NCBI GenBank assembly: GCA_036351435.1
Contig: JAZBPA010000012.1
Span: forward strand, 1 to 24,649
Reading direction: 5' to 3'
Source: JAAUQA01 sp036351435
Lineage (GTDB): Bacteria; Pseudomonadota; Gammaproteobacteria; Competibacterales; Competibacteraceae
DNA: 24,649 nt
Of the stretch, positions 14,954 to 22,616 are shown piece after piece (position 1 is the stretch's first letter; every line of letters starts with the position of its first letter). The position numbers were made by a program, and so were the translations under genes. Below the pieces are notes generated by a model. That model was not told the DNA's origin. It did no database searches and saw only the letters and a program-made list of their open reading frames with translations.

Positions 14954-16990
14954 CTAAATCTCAGCGGCTAATCGGCAGCCTTGATCAATAGCCCGCTTGG
15001 CATCCAACTCCACCGCCAGGTCAGCTCCGCCAATCAAATGAACCGGTTTGCCAGTAACACCGTCGACCAACTCTCGCAGCGGTTCCTGGCCAGCACAGAT
15101 AATCACCGTATCCACGTCCAACACTTGGGGTTCGCCTTGCACCGTCAGGTGTATGCCGGCATCGTCGATCTTTTGATACTCGCAACCCGGCACCATGTGG
15201 ATACCTTTTTTCTCCAAGGTGGCCCGGTGAACCCACCCTGTGGTTTTACCTAACCCAGCCCCGACCTTGGAAACCTTTCGCTGCAACAGCCAAACCTCCC
15301 GGTCGGCCTTGTGGACGGGTTGAAGCTGTTCCGCCAAACCGCTGCGGTTCTGTAACGCCATATCGATACCCCATTCCGCCATGAACATGGGAATGTTTTG
15401 ACTAGGCGATTCCCCGGCATGAGTGATGAATTCCGCCACGTCGAAGCCAATCCCGCCGGCCCCAATAATAGCCACCTTGTTACCGACCGGCGCGCCGTTG
15501 AACACATCCAGATAGCGGATGACCTTTTCGTGGTCGATTCCCTCAATACTGGGCAGCCGAGGTTTGATGCCGGCGGCGATGATGACCTCATCATAATCGC
15601 CCTGATTCAGCTCGGCTGCGCTGGCACGGGTATTCAACTTGAGCATGACGCCCGTCAATTCAATTTGCCGTTTGAAATACCGTAAGGTTTCATAAAACTC
15701 TTCCTTGCCGGGAATCCGCTTGGCGATATTGAACTGACCACCGATCTCGCTGGCTGACTCGAATAAGGTCACTTGATGACCCCGCAGCGCTGCTGTGGTT
15801 GCGAAGGCCAACCCCGCCGGTCCGGCGCCCACCACGGCCAGTTTCTTCGGTTGGTTGGTCGGTAAATAGTTGAGTTCCGTTTCGTAGCAGGCCCGGGGGT
15901 TGACCAGACAACTCGTCAATTTGCCTACGAAAACGTGATCAAGACACGCTTGATTACAGCCGATGCAGGTATTGATTTCATCGGTGCGCCCCTCGGCCGC
16001 TTTGTTGACAAATTCCGGGTCGGCGAGGAAGGGGCGAGCCATCGATACCATGTCGGCATCGCCACGTGCCAATACGGTTTCGGCGACTTGTGGCATATTG
16101 ATCCGATTGGAGGTGATAACTGGCACACTGAGCGCTTTTTTGACTTTGGCCGTTACCCAGGTGAACGCAGCGCGTGGCACTGAAGTGGCAATCGTGGGAA
16201 TCGGTGCTTCGTGCCAGCCGATGCCAGTGTTGATAATCGTAGCGCCGGCTTGTTCGATTGCCTTGCCCAAAGTGACGATTTCTTCAAATGTGCTACCGTC
16301 TTTCACTAGGTCCAGCATGGATAAACGGTAGATGAGGATGAAATCCTTACCGACCCGTTCGCGCACTCGCTCAACGACTGAAATCGGAAACCGAATCCGG
16401 TTTTCATAAGAACCGCCCCAGCGGTCAGTGCGCTGGTTGGTATGGGTGGCGATAAACTGATTGATGAAGTAGCCTTCCGAGCCCATAATCTCCACGCCGT
16501 CATAACCGGCTTCGCGGGCCAGTACCGCGCATTGGGCATAATCTTCTATTTGTTGTTGGACTTCTGCGTCTGTCAGTTCGTGCGGCTTGAAGCGAGTGAT
16601 AGGCGATTGAATCGCGGAAGGAGCGACCAACTGCGGGTGAGCTGCGTAACGCCCGGCATGAAGTATCTGCAGACAAATCTTACCGTCCGCCTCATGAACT
16701 GCCTGGGTGATGATGCGGTGGTTAGCGACATCTTGGTCATTGGCCATCATGGCGGCGTCTTCGAATACTGCTGATTCCGGGTTAGGGGCTATACCGCCGG
16801 TGACAATAAGACCGACACCACCGCGTGCACGTTCAGCATAGAATGCGGCCATGCGTTCAAATCCCTGCGGCATTTCTTCCAAGTTGGTGTGCATGGAACC
16901 CATCAGAGTACGGTTTTTCAAGATAGTAAAACCGAGATCAAGCGGTGCCAACAGATGTGGATAAGGCGTGTTTGCAGTATCAACGGTCAT
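14954..16990 (-). CDS. fadH: 2,4-dienoyl-CoA reductase (NADPH), FadH
   Basis: The product is 678 aa from ATG 16990, matching E. coli FadH in length and domain order. An N-terminal old-yellow-enzyme-type TIM barrel binds FMN (1-370). It includes MGSMHTNLEE, GSEGYFINQF with the likely catalytic Tyr174, and GIGWHEAPIPTIAT with His260. A [4Fe-4S] cluster is bound by Cys342, Cys345, Cys349 and Cys361. A C-terminal FAD/NADPH domain (about 380-678) has GAGPAG (388-393) and a second Rossmann stretch GAGGIGFD. The enzyme reduces 2,4-dienoyl-CoA so that unsaturated fatty acids with even-numbered double bonds can enter beta-oxidation. No other fad gene is nearby; the RlaP-type gene follows after 15 bases. 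Confidence 0.96.
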   Translation of the reverse strand: MTVDTANTPYPHLLAPLDLGFTILKNRTLMGSMHTNLEEMPQGFERMAAFYAERARGGVGLIVTGGIAPNPESAVFEDAAMMANDQDVANHRIITQAVHEADGKICLQILHAGRYAAHPQLVAPSAIQSPITRFKPHELTDAEVQQQIEDYAQCAVLAREAGYDGVEIMGSEGYFINQFIATHTNQRTDRWGGSYENRIRFPISVVERVRERVGKDFILIYRLSMLDLVKDGSTFEEIVTLGKAIEQAGATIINTGIGWHEAPIPTIATSVPRAAFTWVTAKVKKALSVPVITSNRINMPQVAETVLARGDADMVSMARPFLADPEFVNKAAEGRTDEINTCIGCNQACLDHVFVGKLTSCLVNPRACYETELNYLPTNQPKKLAVVGAGPAGLAFATTAALRGHQVTLFESASEIGGQFNIAKRIPGKEEFYETLRYFKRQIELTGVMLKLNTRASAAELNQGDYDEVIIAAGIKPRLPSIEGIDHEKVIRYLDVFNGAPVGNKVAIIGAGGIGFDVAEFITHAGESPSQNIPMFMAEWGIDMALQNRSGLAEQLQPVHKADREVWLLQRKVSKVGAGLGKTTGWVHRATLEKKGIHMVPGCEYQKIDDAGIHLTVQGEPQVLDVDTVIICAGQEPLRELVDGVTGKPVHLIGGADLAVELDAKRAIDQGCRLAAEI

Positions 16991-17135
16991 TCACAACATC
17001 TCTCTTTGGGTGGATACGAATTTGTTTAACGGGACTTTATCACACACATGGCGACAAGCTGTGCACCAGTGTCAAGAATTGTAGCCGCATAGTTGCGCGG
17101 TGAAGCTCACAATTGTTTAGTCTCCAATAACGTCA

Positions 17136-17537
17136 ATGGTTAAGCGAATCGACAAAGGTATCGAACTGCTTGCAGATAGTCCGGGGGCAGGACCAGCGGC
17201 TGAGAAAGGTGCCATGGTAACCTTCAATGCTCGTTGTTTTCTGCGCAGGGGAGATGAGGTGACCAGCGACTATCAATCGATTGCCGCTTACGGATCGCGC
17301 ATCAACACTCGAAATGTCCAAGGCATTGAGCTCATCGACCATGTAGTGACACTGGGCAAACGTCATTGCATAGCAGGGATTGAGCGATCTCTATACGGCA
17401 TGCAACCCGGCGGTTATCGTGAAATCTTGGTGAGCTCCCATCTGGCCTATCGTGAAGTAGGTGTTCCTAATCTAATCCCCGCCGACGCGCTGTTACGGAT
17501 CCAGCTGTGGGTCCAAAAGGTGCAAAATGCGACATAA
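17136..17537 (+). CDS. FKBP-type peptidyl-prolyl isomerase-like protein
   Basis: The product is 133 aa from ATG 17136; the ribosome site is weak. The FKBP signature is seen in GDEVTSD near 39-45, in CIAGIERSLYGMQPGGYREI (78-97), and in HLAYREVGVP and LIPADALLRIQLWVQKV near the end. Those are the central helix and the last two strands of the fold. Some usual active-site positions differ (AYREVG rather than AYGEKG), so isomerase activity may be low and a chaperone role is possible. There is no signal peptide, suggesting a cytoplasmic location. The gene is divergent from fadH, with 145 bp between them. Confidence 0.75.
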   Translation: MVKRIDKGIELLADSPGAGPAAEKGAMVTFNARCFLRRGDEVTSDYQSIAAYGSRINTRNVQGIELIDHVVTLGKRHCIAGIERSLYGMQPGGYREILVSSHLAYREVGVPNLIPADALLRIQLWVQKVQNAT

Positions 17538-17814
17538 CCGGGCTTGATCGCCAATAACCGAACGGTAATAGATCGATATTACAATAACAGCCTGTCGATT
17601 AGCTGTTTTGAACCACACGTATTGAGTGCGTTCTTATACTCCGGTTTAGGCAACGAAAGTGAACGATTTCTTGTGGTTAGCTCCGCACGGATAATCACAG
17701 CAGGCGTTTTCTGACCGACTTCTGGATAAAATCCTTATCCATGTTGCAGCGCGAAAGCTATGGTGCGAAACATGCATAATAGTTTCTAAGTCAATAATTT
17801 GAGGGTTTAAGTTT

Positions 17815-18333
17815 ATGTGTACATCTATGCAGACCGGTAACCCGGGCATGCCTATTAAAATTGTATCGGTACCGATCGGGGTCATTCGTTCCCCGTTTAC
17901 GGAACCGGGAAACATGCCGATTCAGCCGGCCAGCGCCAGCGGGGTGAAAGGCACGGTTGAGGTGTTTAAGGATTATCATTCAGGGTTAGAGGATTTGGAC
18001 GGCTTCTCGCATGTTATTTTGCTATACCATTTCCACCTCAGCCATTCCTACGACCTCCATGTGGTGCCCTTCATGGACACCAAAAGTCGGGGCTTGTTTT
18101 CCACTCGCGCCCCCAAGCGCCCGAACCCTATTGGGATGTCTGTCGTTAAACTAGATAGGATCGAGAATGGCGTTTTACACATCCAAAACGTTGATATCCT
18201 CGACAATACCCCGCTGTTAGACATCAAGCCTTATGTGCCAGCGTTCGATGCCCAACAAGAGGTACAGACTGGATGGCTCGAAAAGTCCGGCAACAACATC
18301 TCAACTCAGCGGTCCGATGACCGGTTTTTATAG
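17815..18333 (+). CDS. trmO: tRNA (t6A37) N6-methyltransferase TrmO/TsaA family
   Basis: The product is 172 aa from ATG 17815, with GAGGG nine bases upstream. It is a short TsaA/UPF0066 protein. IGVIRSPFTEPGNMPIQP (21-38) starts the fold. EDLDGFSHVILLYHFH (59-74) and SRGLFSTRAPKRPNPIGMSV (91-110) are the two family signatures. DIKPYVPAFD (136-145) and the final RSDDRF (166-171) are also conserved. The family methylates N6-threonylcarbamoyladenosine at position 37 of tRNA using SAM. The E. coli enzyme is longer, while compact versions like this are common in archaea and several bacteria. The stop overlaps the end of a convergent transposase remnant by six bases, yet the protein looks complete. 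Confidence 0.85.
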   Translation: MCTSMQTGNPGMPIKIVSVPIGVIRSPFTEPGNMPIQPASASGVKGTVEVFKDYHSGLEDLDGFSHVILLYHFHLSHSYDLHVVPFMDTKSRGLFSTRAPKRPNPIGMSVVKLDRIENGVLHIQNVDILDNTPLLDIKPYVPAFDAQQEVQTGWLEKSGNNISTQRSDDRFL

Positions 18334-18717
18334 GATTAGCCTTAGTACGGCACAAAAGACGGTTCTGGTTGGTTCTAAGTAACACCAGCACAAAGCCAAG
18401 GTGAGTACGGCGACCAGCCGGGAGAGGCGTTCGGGGTCGGTGATGTAGGTCACTTCCAGATTGAACCCGTGCCGTTTCATCGCCGCAAACAGACATTCCC
18501 TTTCCCAGCTTTTTTTATACTCCGCCAAGGCGGTTGTGGGGGTATGTGTGGTAATGACGTTGACAGGCTCACCGCTGGGCGCGCGAGTGCTGAGTAAAAA
18601 CAAGGTATGTCTACACTCTCTACCCGTCGCCTCAACCCGCTGTTCGCGCTTTGCCGCGCTCAGGCCATCAGCTGTTTCAGCATGACTAAGAACGAATGAA
18701 TTCGCCAACAGTGTCAA
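18328..18717 (-). pseudogene. IS4-type transposase remnant (C-terminal part, core missing)
   Basis: The frame encodes the end of an IS4-like DDE transposase: LFLLSTRAPSGEPVNVITT, then ALAEYKKSWERECLFAAMK, then HGFNLEVTYITDPERLSRLV and VLTLALCWCYL. The Y-(2)-R-(3)-E-(6)-K signature of IS4 enzymes is present except that Ser replaces the Arg. The catalytic core with the first two acidic residues is absent. The segment before residue 30 (LLANSFVLSHAETADGLSAA) resembles the N-terminal helix of some of these transposases, so an internal deletion may have joined head to tail. The frame remains open upstream to about 18744 without a good start. No terminal inverted repeats were found. Confidence 0.7.
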
Positions 18718-18811
18718 TATATTGCGGTCTACACAGGAATTCTGCTAGAGCCACCCTTTATTCTTTATCTCTAAAACCGCTCCGCATCGCAGGGCCGGTT
18801 ATAAGTTGGCA

Positions 18812-19204
18812 TTAAACGTTTGGAATGGATGAATCGCGCATCCAGTTTGCCAGCTCCTGCTCGTTGATCGTTCCAGCCGCAAGTTGTTGATACATCAGGA
18901 CGGCTTCTGCCTCAGTCGCATTGAGTGAAAAACTATTCAGTTCAAGAAATACCGCCGCAACTGTTAGTGCAATTCGTTTATTACCGTCAAGGAAAGGATG
19001 GTTTCGAGCTAAACCAAAACTATATGAAGCCGCCAATTCGAAAATGGAAATATCGTCCGCGTAGGCAGCCTTCTGCTGAGGACGAGCTAATGCAGAATCA
19101 AGGAGTGTTTGATCACGAACGCCTGGTAACCCACCGTGCTCTGCGAGGAGCATTTGGTGAATGGAATGCACAGCTTCCGGCAATACCCAAACGGGCTCTT
19201 TCAT
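18812..19204 (-). CDS. doc: Doc-type (Fic fold) toxin, death-on-curing family
   Basis: The product is 130 aa from ATG 19204. The Fic/Doc core motif HPFLDGNKR is intact at 69-77 (His69, Asp73, Asn75, Lys76, Arg77), with the family helices LPGVRDQTLLDSALARPQ (26-43) and FELAASYSFGLARNHPF before it. Doc enzymes phosphorylate elongation factor Tu and stop translation. The start codon overlaps the antitoxin stop in an ATGA, so the two proteins should be translationally coupled. All catalytic residues are present, so the toxin is probably active. It may serve plasmid-like addiction, phage defence or stress; the neighbouring transposase scrap suggests a mobile origin. Confidence 0.93.
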   Translation of the reverse strand: MKEPVWVLPEAVHSIHQMLLAEHGGLPGVRDQTLLDSALARPQQKAAYADDISIFELAASYSFGLARNHPFLDGNKRIALTVAAVFLELNSFSLNATEAEAVLMYQQLAAGTINEQELANWMRDSSIPNV

Positions 19205-19425
19205 TTCGCGAGTTCATGGAGCGCGTTGCGGTACTTTTTCATCACTTTCTCGGCTACACCCATCTGAGTTTCGAAGTCCTGCTGGTATGGGGTGAGCGTC
19301 AATCCTTCTGGAGTATCAACCAAATAAAGAACATCGCCTTTGTCAACTCGAAGTTTAGTAAGTGCTTCTTTCGGCAGCAGAATACCCATCGAATTGCCGA
19401 TGGCGGTCACTTTCACTTTAAGCAT
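19201..19425 (-). CDS. AbrB/MazE-type antitoxin for the Doc toxin
   Basis: The product is 74 aa from ATG 19425; an upstream in-frame start at 19527 would add residues unlike any antitoxin. The swapped-hairpin AbrB fold is seen in VKVTAIGNSMGILLPKEAL (4-22) and LRVDKGDVLYLVD (25-37). A C-terminal helical tail (about 50-74) probably neutralises the toxin. Its stop overlaps the Doc start by four bases (ATGA). AbrB-type antitoxins bind palindromes at their own promoter, and a 20-bp candidate lies 18 bases upstream (19444-19463). Classic Phd-Doc systems use a Phd antitoxin, while AbrB-Doc pairs are a known hybrid arrangement. Confidence 0.9.
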   Translation of the reverse strand: MLKVKVTAIGNSMGILLPKEALTKLRVDKGDVLYLVDTPEGLTLTPYQQDFETQMGVAEKVMKKYRNALHELAK

Positions 19426-19443
19426 GGCTACAATCCCAATCAC

Positions 19444-19463
19444 GTTATAACTTAAGTAATAAC
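19444..19463. promoter_or_regulatory. 20-bp palindrome, candidate operator of the toxin-antitoxin operon
   Basis: GTTATAACTTAAGTAATAAC equals its own reverse complement except at one symmetric A-A pair of positions, with ACTTAAGT at the centre. It lies 18 bases upstream of the antitoxin ATG and contains TATAAC on the minus strand, a possible -10 box, though no good -35 was seen. The place and symmetry fit autorepression by the AbrB-type antitoxin. Confidence 0.55.
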
Positions 19464-19493
19464 AAGTGTAGTCACCCTTATAATGGAGGTCAA

Positions 19494-19549
19494 GCCGCTT
19501 GCGTTCGCTCGCTGGGACGCGCAGCAAGCTGAGTGCCCGTTACTGCGGC
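19494..19549. other. Structured GC-rich hairpin region upstream of the TA pair
   Basis: Nested arms include GCCGC (19494-19498) with GCGGC (19545-19549), GCTTGC (19497-19502) with GCAAGC (19524-19529), and GCGT (19501-19504) with ACGC (19517-19520). Some of these pairings are mutually exclusive. The next bases, GTTATG, are only loosely like an integron attC end. It is recorded as an unexplained folded element, not a confirmed recombination site. Confidence 0.25.
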
Positions 19550-19582
19550 GTTATGATTGCCCATCAGCCGAATGCGTGAGAT

Positions 19583-19599
19583 TGCCTCAGCCTGAGGCA
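19583..19599. promoter_or_regulatory. 17-bp perfect palindrome upstream of the antiporter gene
   Basis: TGCCTCAGCCTGAGGCA is a perfect inverted repeat around one central C, about 110 bases before the antiporter start. The single-base centre makes a good RNA hairpin unlikely, so a protein-binding operator is the better guess. No known regulator site was recognised. Confidence 0.3.
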
Positions 19600-19698
19600 C
19601 CTAAGAGCGTGGTGCAAACTATGAATTGCAACAGTTCGGCAGACTTTCACCCAACCTCTATCTTTATAGCGAATGCTTTACGCAGCCACTGAGCAATC

Positions 19699-19703
19699 GG
19701 GAG
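19699..19703 (+). promoter_or_regulatory. Ribosome site supporting the TTG start of the antiporter
   Basis: GGGAG ends six bases before TTG 19710. The next in-frame ATG is 31 codons inside the first membrane helices, so the TTG start is strongly favoured. Confidence 0.7.
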
Positions 19704-19709
19704 TAGTCA

Positions 19710-20978
19710 TTGGATCTGTTAACACTCGCCATCATCTCTGGTGGCTTGTTGCTGTATGCACTGGTTTCTGATCGGTTTACAGACACCATCATTACCGCAC
19801 CAATGGTGTTCATCGCGTTTGGATTTGTCATCGGTGACGGTGGTCTCGGCATCGCTGACATAGCCGCTGAACATTCAGCGATTCACCTCATCGCCGAGTG
19901 CACGTTGATTCTGGTGCTGTTCTCCGACGCAGCACGCATTGATCTGAGTCGCGTGAAACGGGATCACAACTTGCCGGTACGCATGCTGGGTATGGGGTTA
20001 CCACTGATCATTGTCGCAGGAACCCTAACTGCTGCTTTGCTCTTTCCCCAGATCACGATCTGGGAAGCGGCTCTGCTCGCCGCACTGCTCGCCCCAACCG
20101 ATGCAGCACTGGGTCAATCAGTAGTTTCGGCACCCGCTGTACCGATCCGAATTCGTCAGGCGATCAACGTCGAAAGTGGCTTGAACGACGGTATTGCATT
20201 ACCCGCAGTTTTATTACTCGCAACATTAGCCGGTGCCACGCACGAGTCCGTTGAGCCAAGCGATTGGCTGCATTTTGGCCTGATGCAAGTGACCCTGGGG
20301 CCGCTGATTGGACTTGTCGTAGGCTACTTGGGTGCTCGGCTGCTGGATATTGCCGCCGATCGGGCCTGGGCAAACGACGCGTATCAAGGTATCGGTATAT
20401 TAGCCTTAGCGGTTTTCTTGTACGTCACCGCCGAACTGATCGGTGGTAACGGATTCATTGCGGCATTTATCGGCGGCATGGTGTTCGGCAACACCATTCG
20501 TCACCCTTGCACCTTTTTGTTCGAGTTTATGGAAACAGAAGGGACACTATTAATGCTGATCACGTTTTTGGTATTTGGAGCGGTGTTACTGCCCGAAGCT
20601 ATTCCACACATCAGCCCAATTATTGTGCTGTATGCGATCTTGAGCCTGACCGTTATTCGGATGATCCCGATTGCTATCTCCCTGATCGGCAGTGATGTGC
20701 GATTACCCACACAACTTTTTTTGGGGTGGTTTGGTCCACGCGGACTCGCCTCAATCTTGTTTGTGTTGCTGATTCTTGAAGAATCCGCGGTGCCACATCG
20801 CCACGAGCTGCTCGCCATCACCGTCATTACCGTGCCATTGAGTGCGCTGTTACATGGGGCAAGTGCCGCACCGCTGGCCAACGCTTACGGTCGACTGGCT
20901 GCTCGCCTGGGCGAGTGCGAAGAAAACCAACCTACTACCGAATTACCTTTGCGCGAAGGTCATCTTTCAAACAAATAG
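19710..20978 (+). CDS. CPA1-family cation/proton antiporter (NhaP-like)
   Basis: The product is 422 aa from a TTG start with GGGAG six bases upstream. It has about 12 hydrophobic segments from residue 3 to residue 395. Key motifs are the transport-site region LLAPTDAALGQSVV (about 131-144) and NVESGLNDGIALP (about 153-165), whose Asn-Asp pair is typical of electroneutral Na+(K+)/H+ exchangers. The C-terminal tail is short and polar, with no regulatory TrkA domain. It should exchange monovalent cations for protons across the inner membrane. The Rieske/glutamate-synthase fusion gene starts 12 bases after its stop, so the two form an operon; the functional connection is unknown. Confidence 0.9.
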   Translation: MDLLTLAIISGGLLLYALVSDRFTDTIITAPMVFIAFGFVIGDGGLGIADIAAEHSAIHLIAECTLILVLFSDAARIDLSRVKRDHNLPVRMLGMGLPLIIVAGTLTAALLFPQITIWEAALLAALLAPTDAALGQSVVSAPAVPIRIRQAINVESGLNDGIALPAVLLLATLAGATHESVEPSDWLHFGLMQVTLGPLIGLVVGYLGARLLDIAADRAWANDAYQGIGILALAVFLYVTAELIGGNGFIAAFIGGMVFGNTIRHPCTFLFEFMETEGTLLMLITFLVFGAVLLPEAIPHISPIIVLYAILSLTVIRMIPIAISLIGSDVRLPTQLFLGWFGPRGLASILFVLLILEESAVPHRHELLAITVITVPLSALLHGASAAPLANAYGRLAARLGECEENQPTTELPLREGHLSNK

Positions 20979-20990
20979 GATTGGAAACAT

Positions 20991-22607
20991 ATGAAAAAGA
21001 TTGTAATCGCTAACTGGAATACCCTTGAGGATCGAGCCCCGCTGCACGCATTGGTTGTCGATGTCGATCTAGTCATTGTTCGCTTTGACGATACGGTCAG
21101 CGTTTTGTACGGTCGCTGTGCCCACCGTGGCGCCTTGATGGCGGATGGCCATGTCGACGGGAACAACCTCATTTGCGGTGTGCATGCTTGGGATTACCGG
21201 CTTGATACCGGGGTAAGCGAATACAACAACTTGGAAACGCTGCCGAAGTTCAACGCTTGGATCGAAGCCGGTCAAGTTCTCGTCGATGAAGACGAAATTG
21301 CCGCCTGGGCGAAACAACATCCACAACCCTATAATCGCGATGCCTATCAGGGTGCGTATCAAGATCCTACCGGCACCGTGGATGAACCGCACGTTAAGTT
21401 CATCCGCAAACTAGCCGATGAAGGCTTGAGCAAATTAGGGCATCACGGTCCGTCTGCCGCTATGGGCGTACCGCGCAGTAGCCTGCCGCAATGGGATGAT
21501 CTGCAGTTCGTCGTAGGCCAGCTGCATAAGCTCCCGCTGTTGGATGACGAGCCGGTCGGTACCGAACTCGTCATTGGACCGAAAGCGAAAAAACCGCTGC
21601 GCCTAGAGATACCGTTATTTGTATCCGACATGAGCTTCGGCGCCTTGTCAGAAGAGGCCAAGACGGCGCTCGCCAAAGGCGCGGAACTTGCCGGCACCGG
21701 TATTTGTTCAGGCGAAGGCGGCATGTTGCCTGAAGAACAAGCAGCCAATTCCCGCTACTTTTATGAACTGGCTTCAGCCCGCTTCGGCTTTTCCTGGGAC
21801 AAAGTGCAAAAAACCCAGGCGTTTCACTTCAAGGGCGGACAAGGCGCGAAAACCGGCACCGGCGGTCATCTACCGGGCGTCAAAGTAAAAGGTAAGATTG
21901 CCGAGGTGCGGGAGTTGCCGGAAGGCCAGCCCGCCATTTCGCCATCCCGCTTCCCCGAATGGACTTCACTCAGCCAGTTTCGTGATTTTGCCGCCGAAGT
22001 CCGCGAAAATACCGGCGGCATTCCGGTCGGGTTCAAACTATCGGCACAGCACATTGAAAAAGACATCGATGCCGCACTCGAAGTTGGGGTCGATTACATC
22101 ATCTTGGATGGTCGCGGCGGTGGCACCGGTGCAGCGCCACTGATCTTTCGCGATAACATCTCGGTGCCGACCATCCCGGCCTTAGCACGTGCCCGCCGTC
22201 ATCTCGACCGCTCCGCTGCCGATGGTATAACGCTGATCATTACCGGTGGTTTGCGCCACCCCGCCGACTTTGCCAAAGCGCTGGCCTTGGGTGCCGATGG
22301 CATCGCAGTGTCGAATGCGGCCATTCAAGCTATCGGCTGTTTAGGGATGCGCGCTTGCCATACCAACAATTGCCCGGTCGGTATCGCCACCCAAAAACCG
22401 CATCTACGCAATCGTCTACCCGTCGATAGTGCCGCCGAGCGCTTGGCGCGATTTTTTTCAGCCTCAGTGGAATTGATGACCGTGTTAGCCCGCGCTGCTG
22501 GCCATCGTCATCTCAATGAATTCACCATTGATGACCTGACTACGTTCAAGTCAGATATGGCCCAACTCGCTGGCGTCGCCTATGGCGGTGTCGCGCCCAA
22601 CTTCTGA
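20991..22607 (+). CDS. Rieske [2Fe-2S] - glutamate-synthase FMN-domain fusion protein
   Basis: The product is 538 aa from ATG 20991. Residues 1-105 form a Rieske-type ferredoxin domain with the full ligand set Cys43-x-His45 and Cys62-x2-His65. Residues about 150-530 match the FMN-binding domain of glutamate synthase (GltB domain 2, as in archaeal-type GltB). They include FVSDMSFGALSEEAKTALAK, GTGICSGEGGMLPEE, KGGQGAKTGTGGHLPG and DGRGGGTGAAP. Cys450, Cys456 and Cys461 follow the C-x5-C-x4-C pattern of the [3Fe-4S] cluster. No amidotransferase domain is present. It is therefore an FMN oxidoreductase fed by an extra iron-sulphur centre; the substrate need not be glutamate. It is probably cytoplasmic and co-transcribed with the antiporter. 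Confidence 0.92.
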   Translation: MKKIVIANWNTLEDRAPLHALVVDVDLVIVRFDDTVSVLYGRCAHRGALMADGHVDGNNLICGVHAWDYRLDTGVSEYNNLETLPKFNAWIEAGQVLVDEDEIAAWAKQHPQPYNRDAYQGAYQDPTGTVDEPHVKFIRKLADEGLSKLGHHGPSAAMGVPRSSLPQWDDLQFVVGQLHKLPLLDDEPVGTELVIGPKAKKPLRLEIPLFVSDMSFGALSEEAKTALAKGAELAGTGICSGEGGMLPEEQAANSRYFYELASARFGFSWDKVQKTQAFHFKGGQGAKTGTGGHLPGVKVKGKIAEVRELPEGQPAISPSRFPEWTSLSQFRDFAAEVRENTGGIPVGFKLSAQHIEKDIDAALEVGVDYIILDGRGGGTGAAPLIFRDNISVPTIPALARARRHLDRSAADGITLIITGGLRHPADFAKALALGADGIAVSNAAIQAIGCLGMRACHTNNCPVGIATQKPHLRNRLPVDSAAERLARFFSASVELMTVLARAAGHRHLNEFTIDDLTTFKSDMAQLAGVAYGGVAPNF

Positions 22608-22616
22608 GCGCATTTT

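Noticed and set aside
17538..17814. Possible gene remnant between the FKBP-like gene and trmO
   Set aside because: The only notable frame (minus strand, 17646-17915) overlaps the trmO start, has no recognisable motif and lacks a ribosome site.
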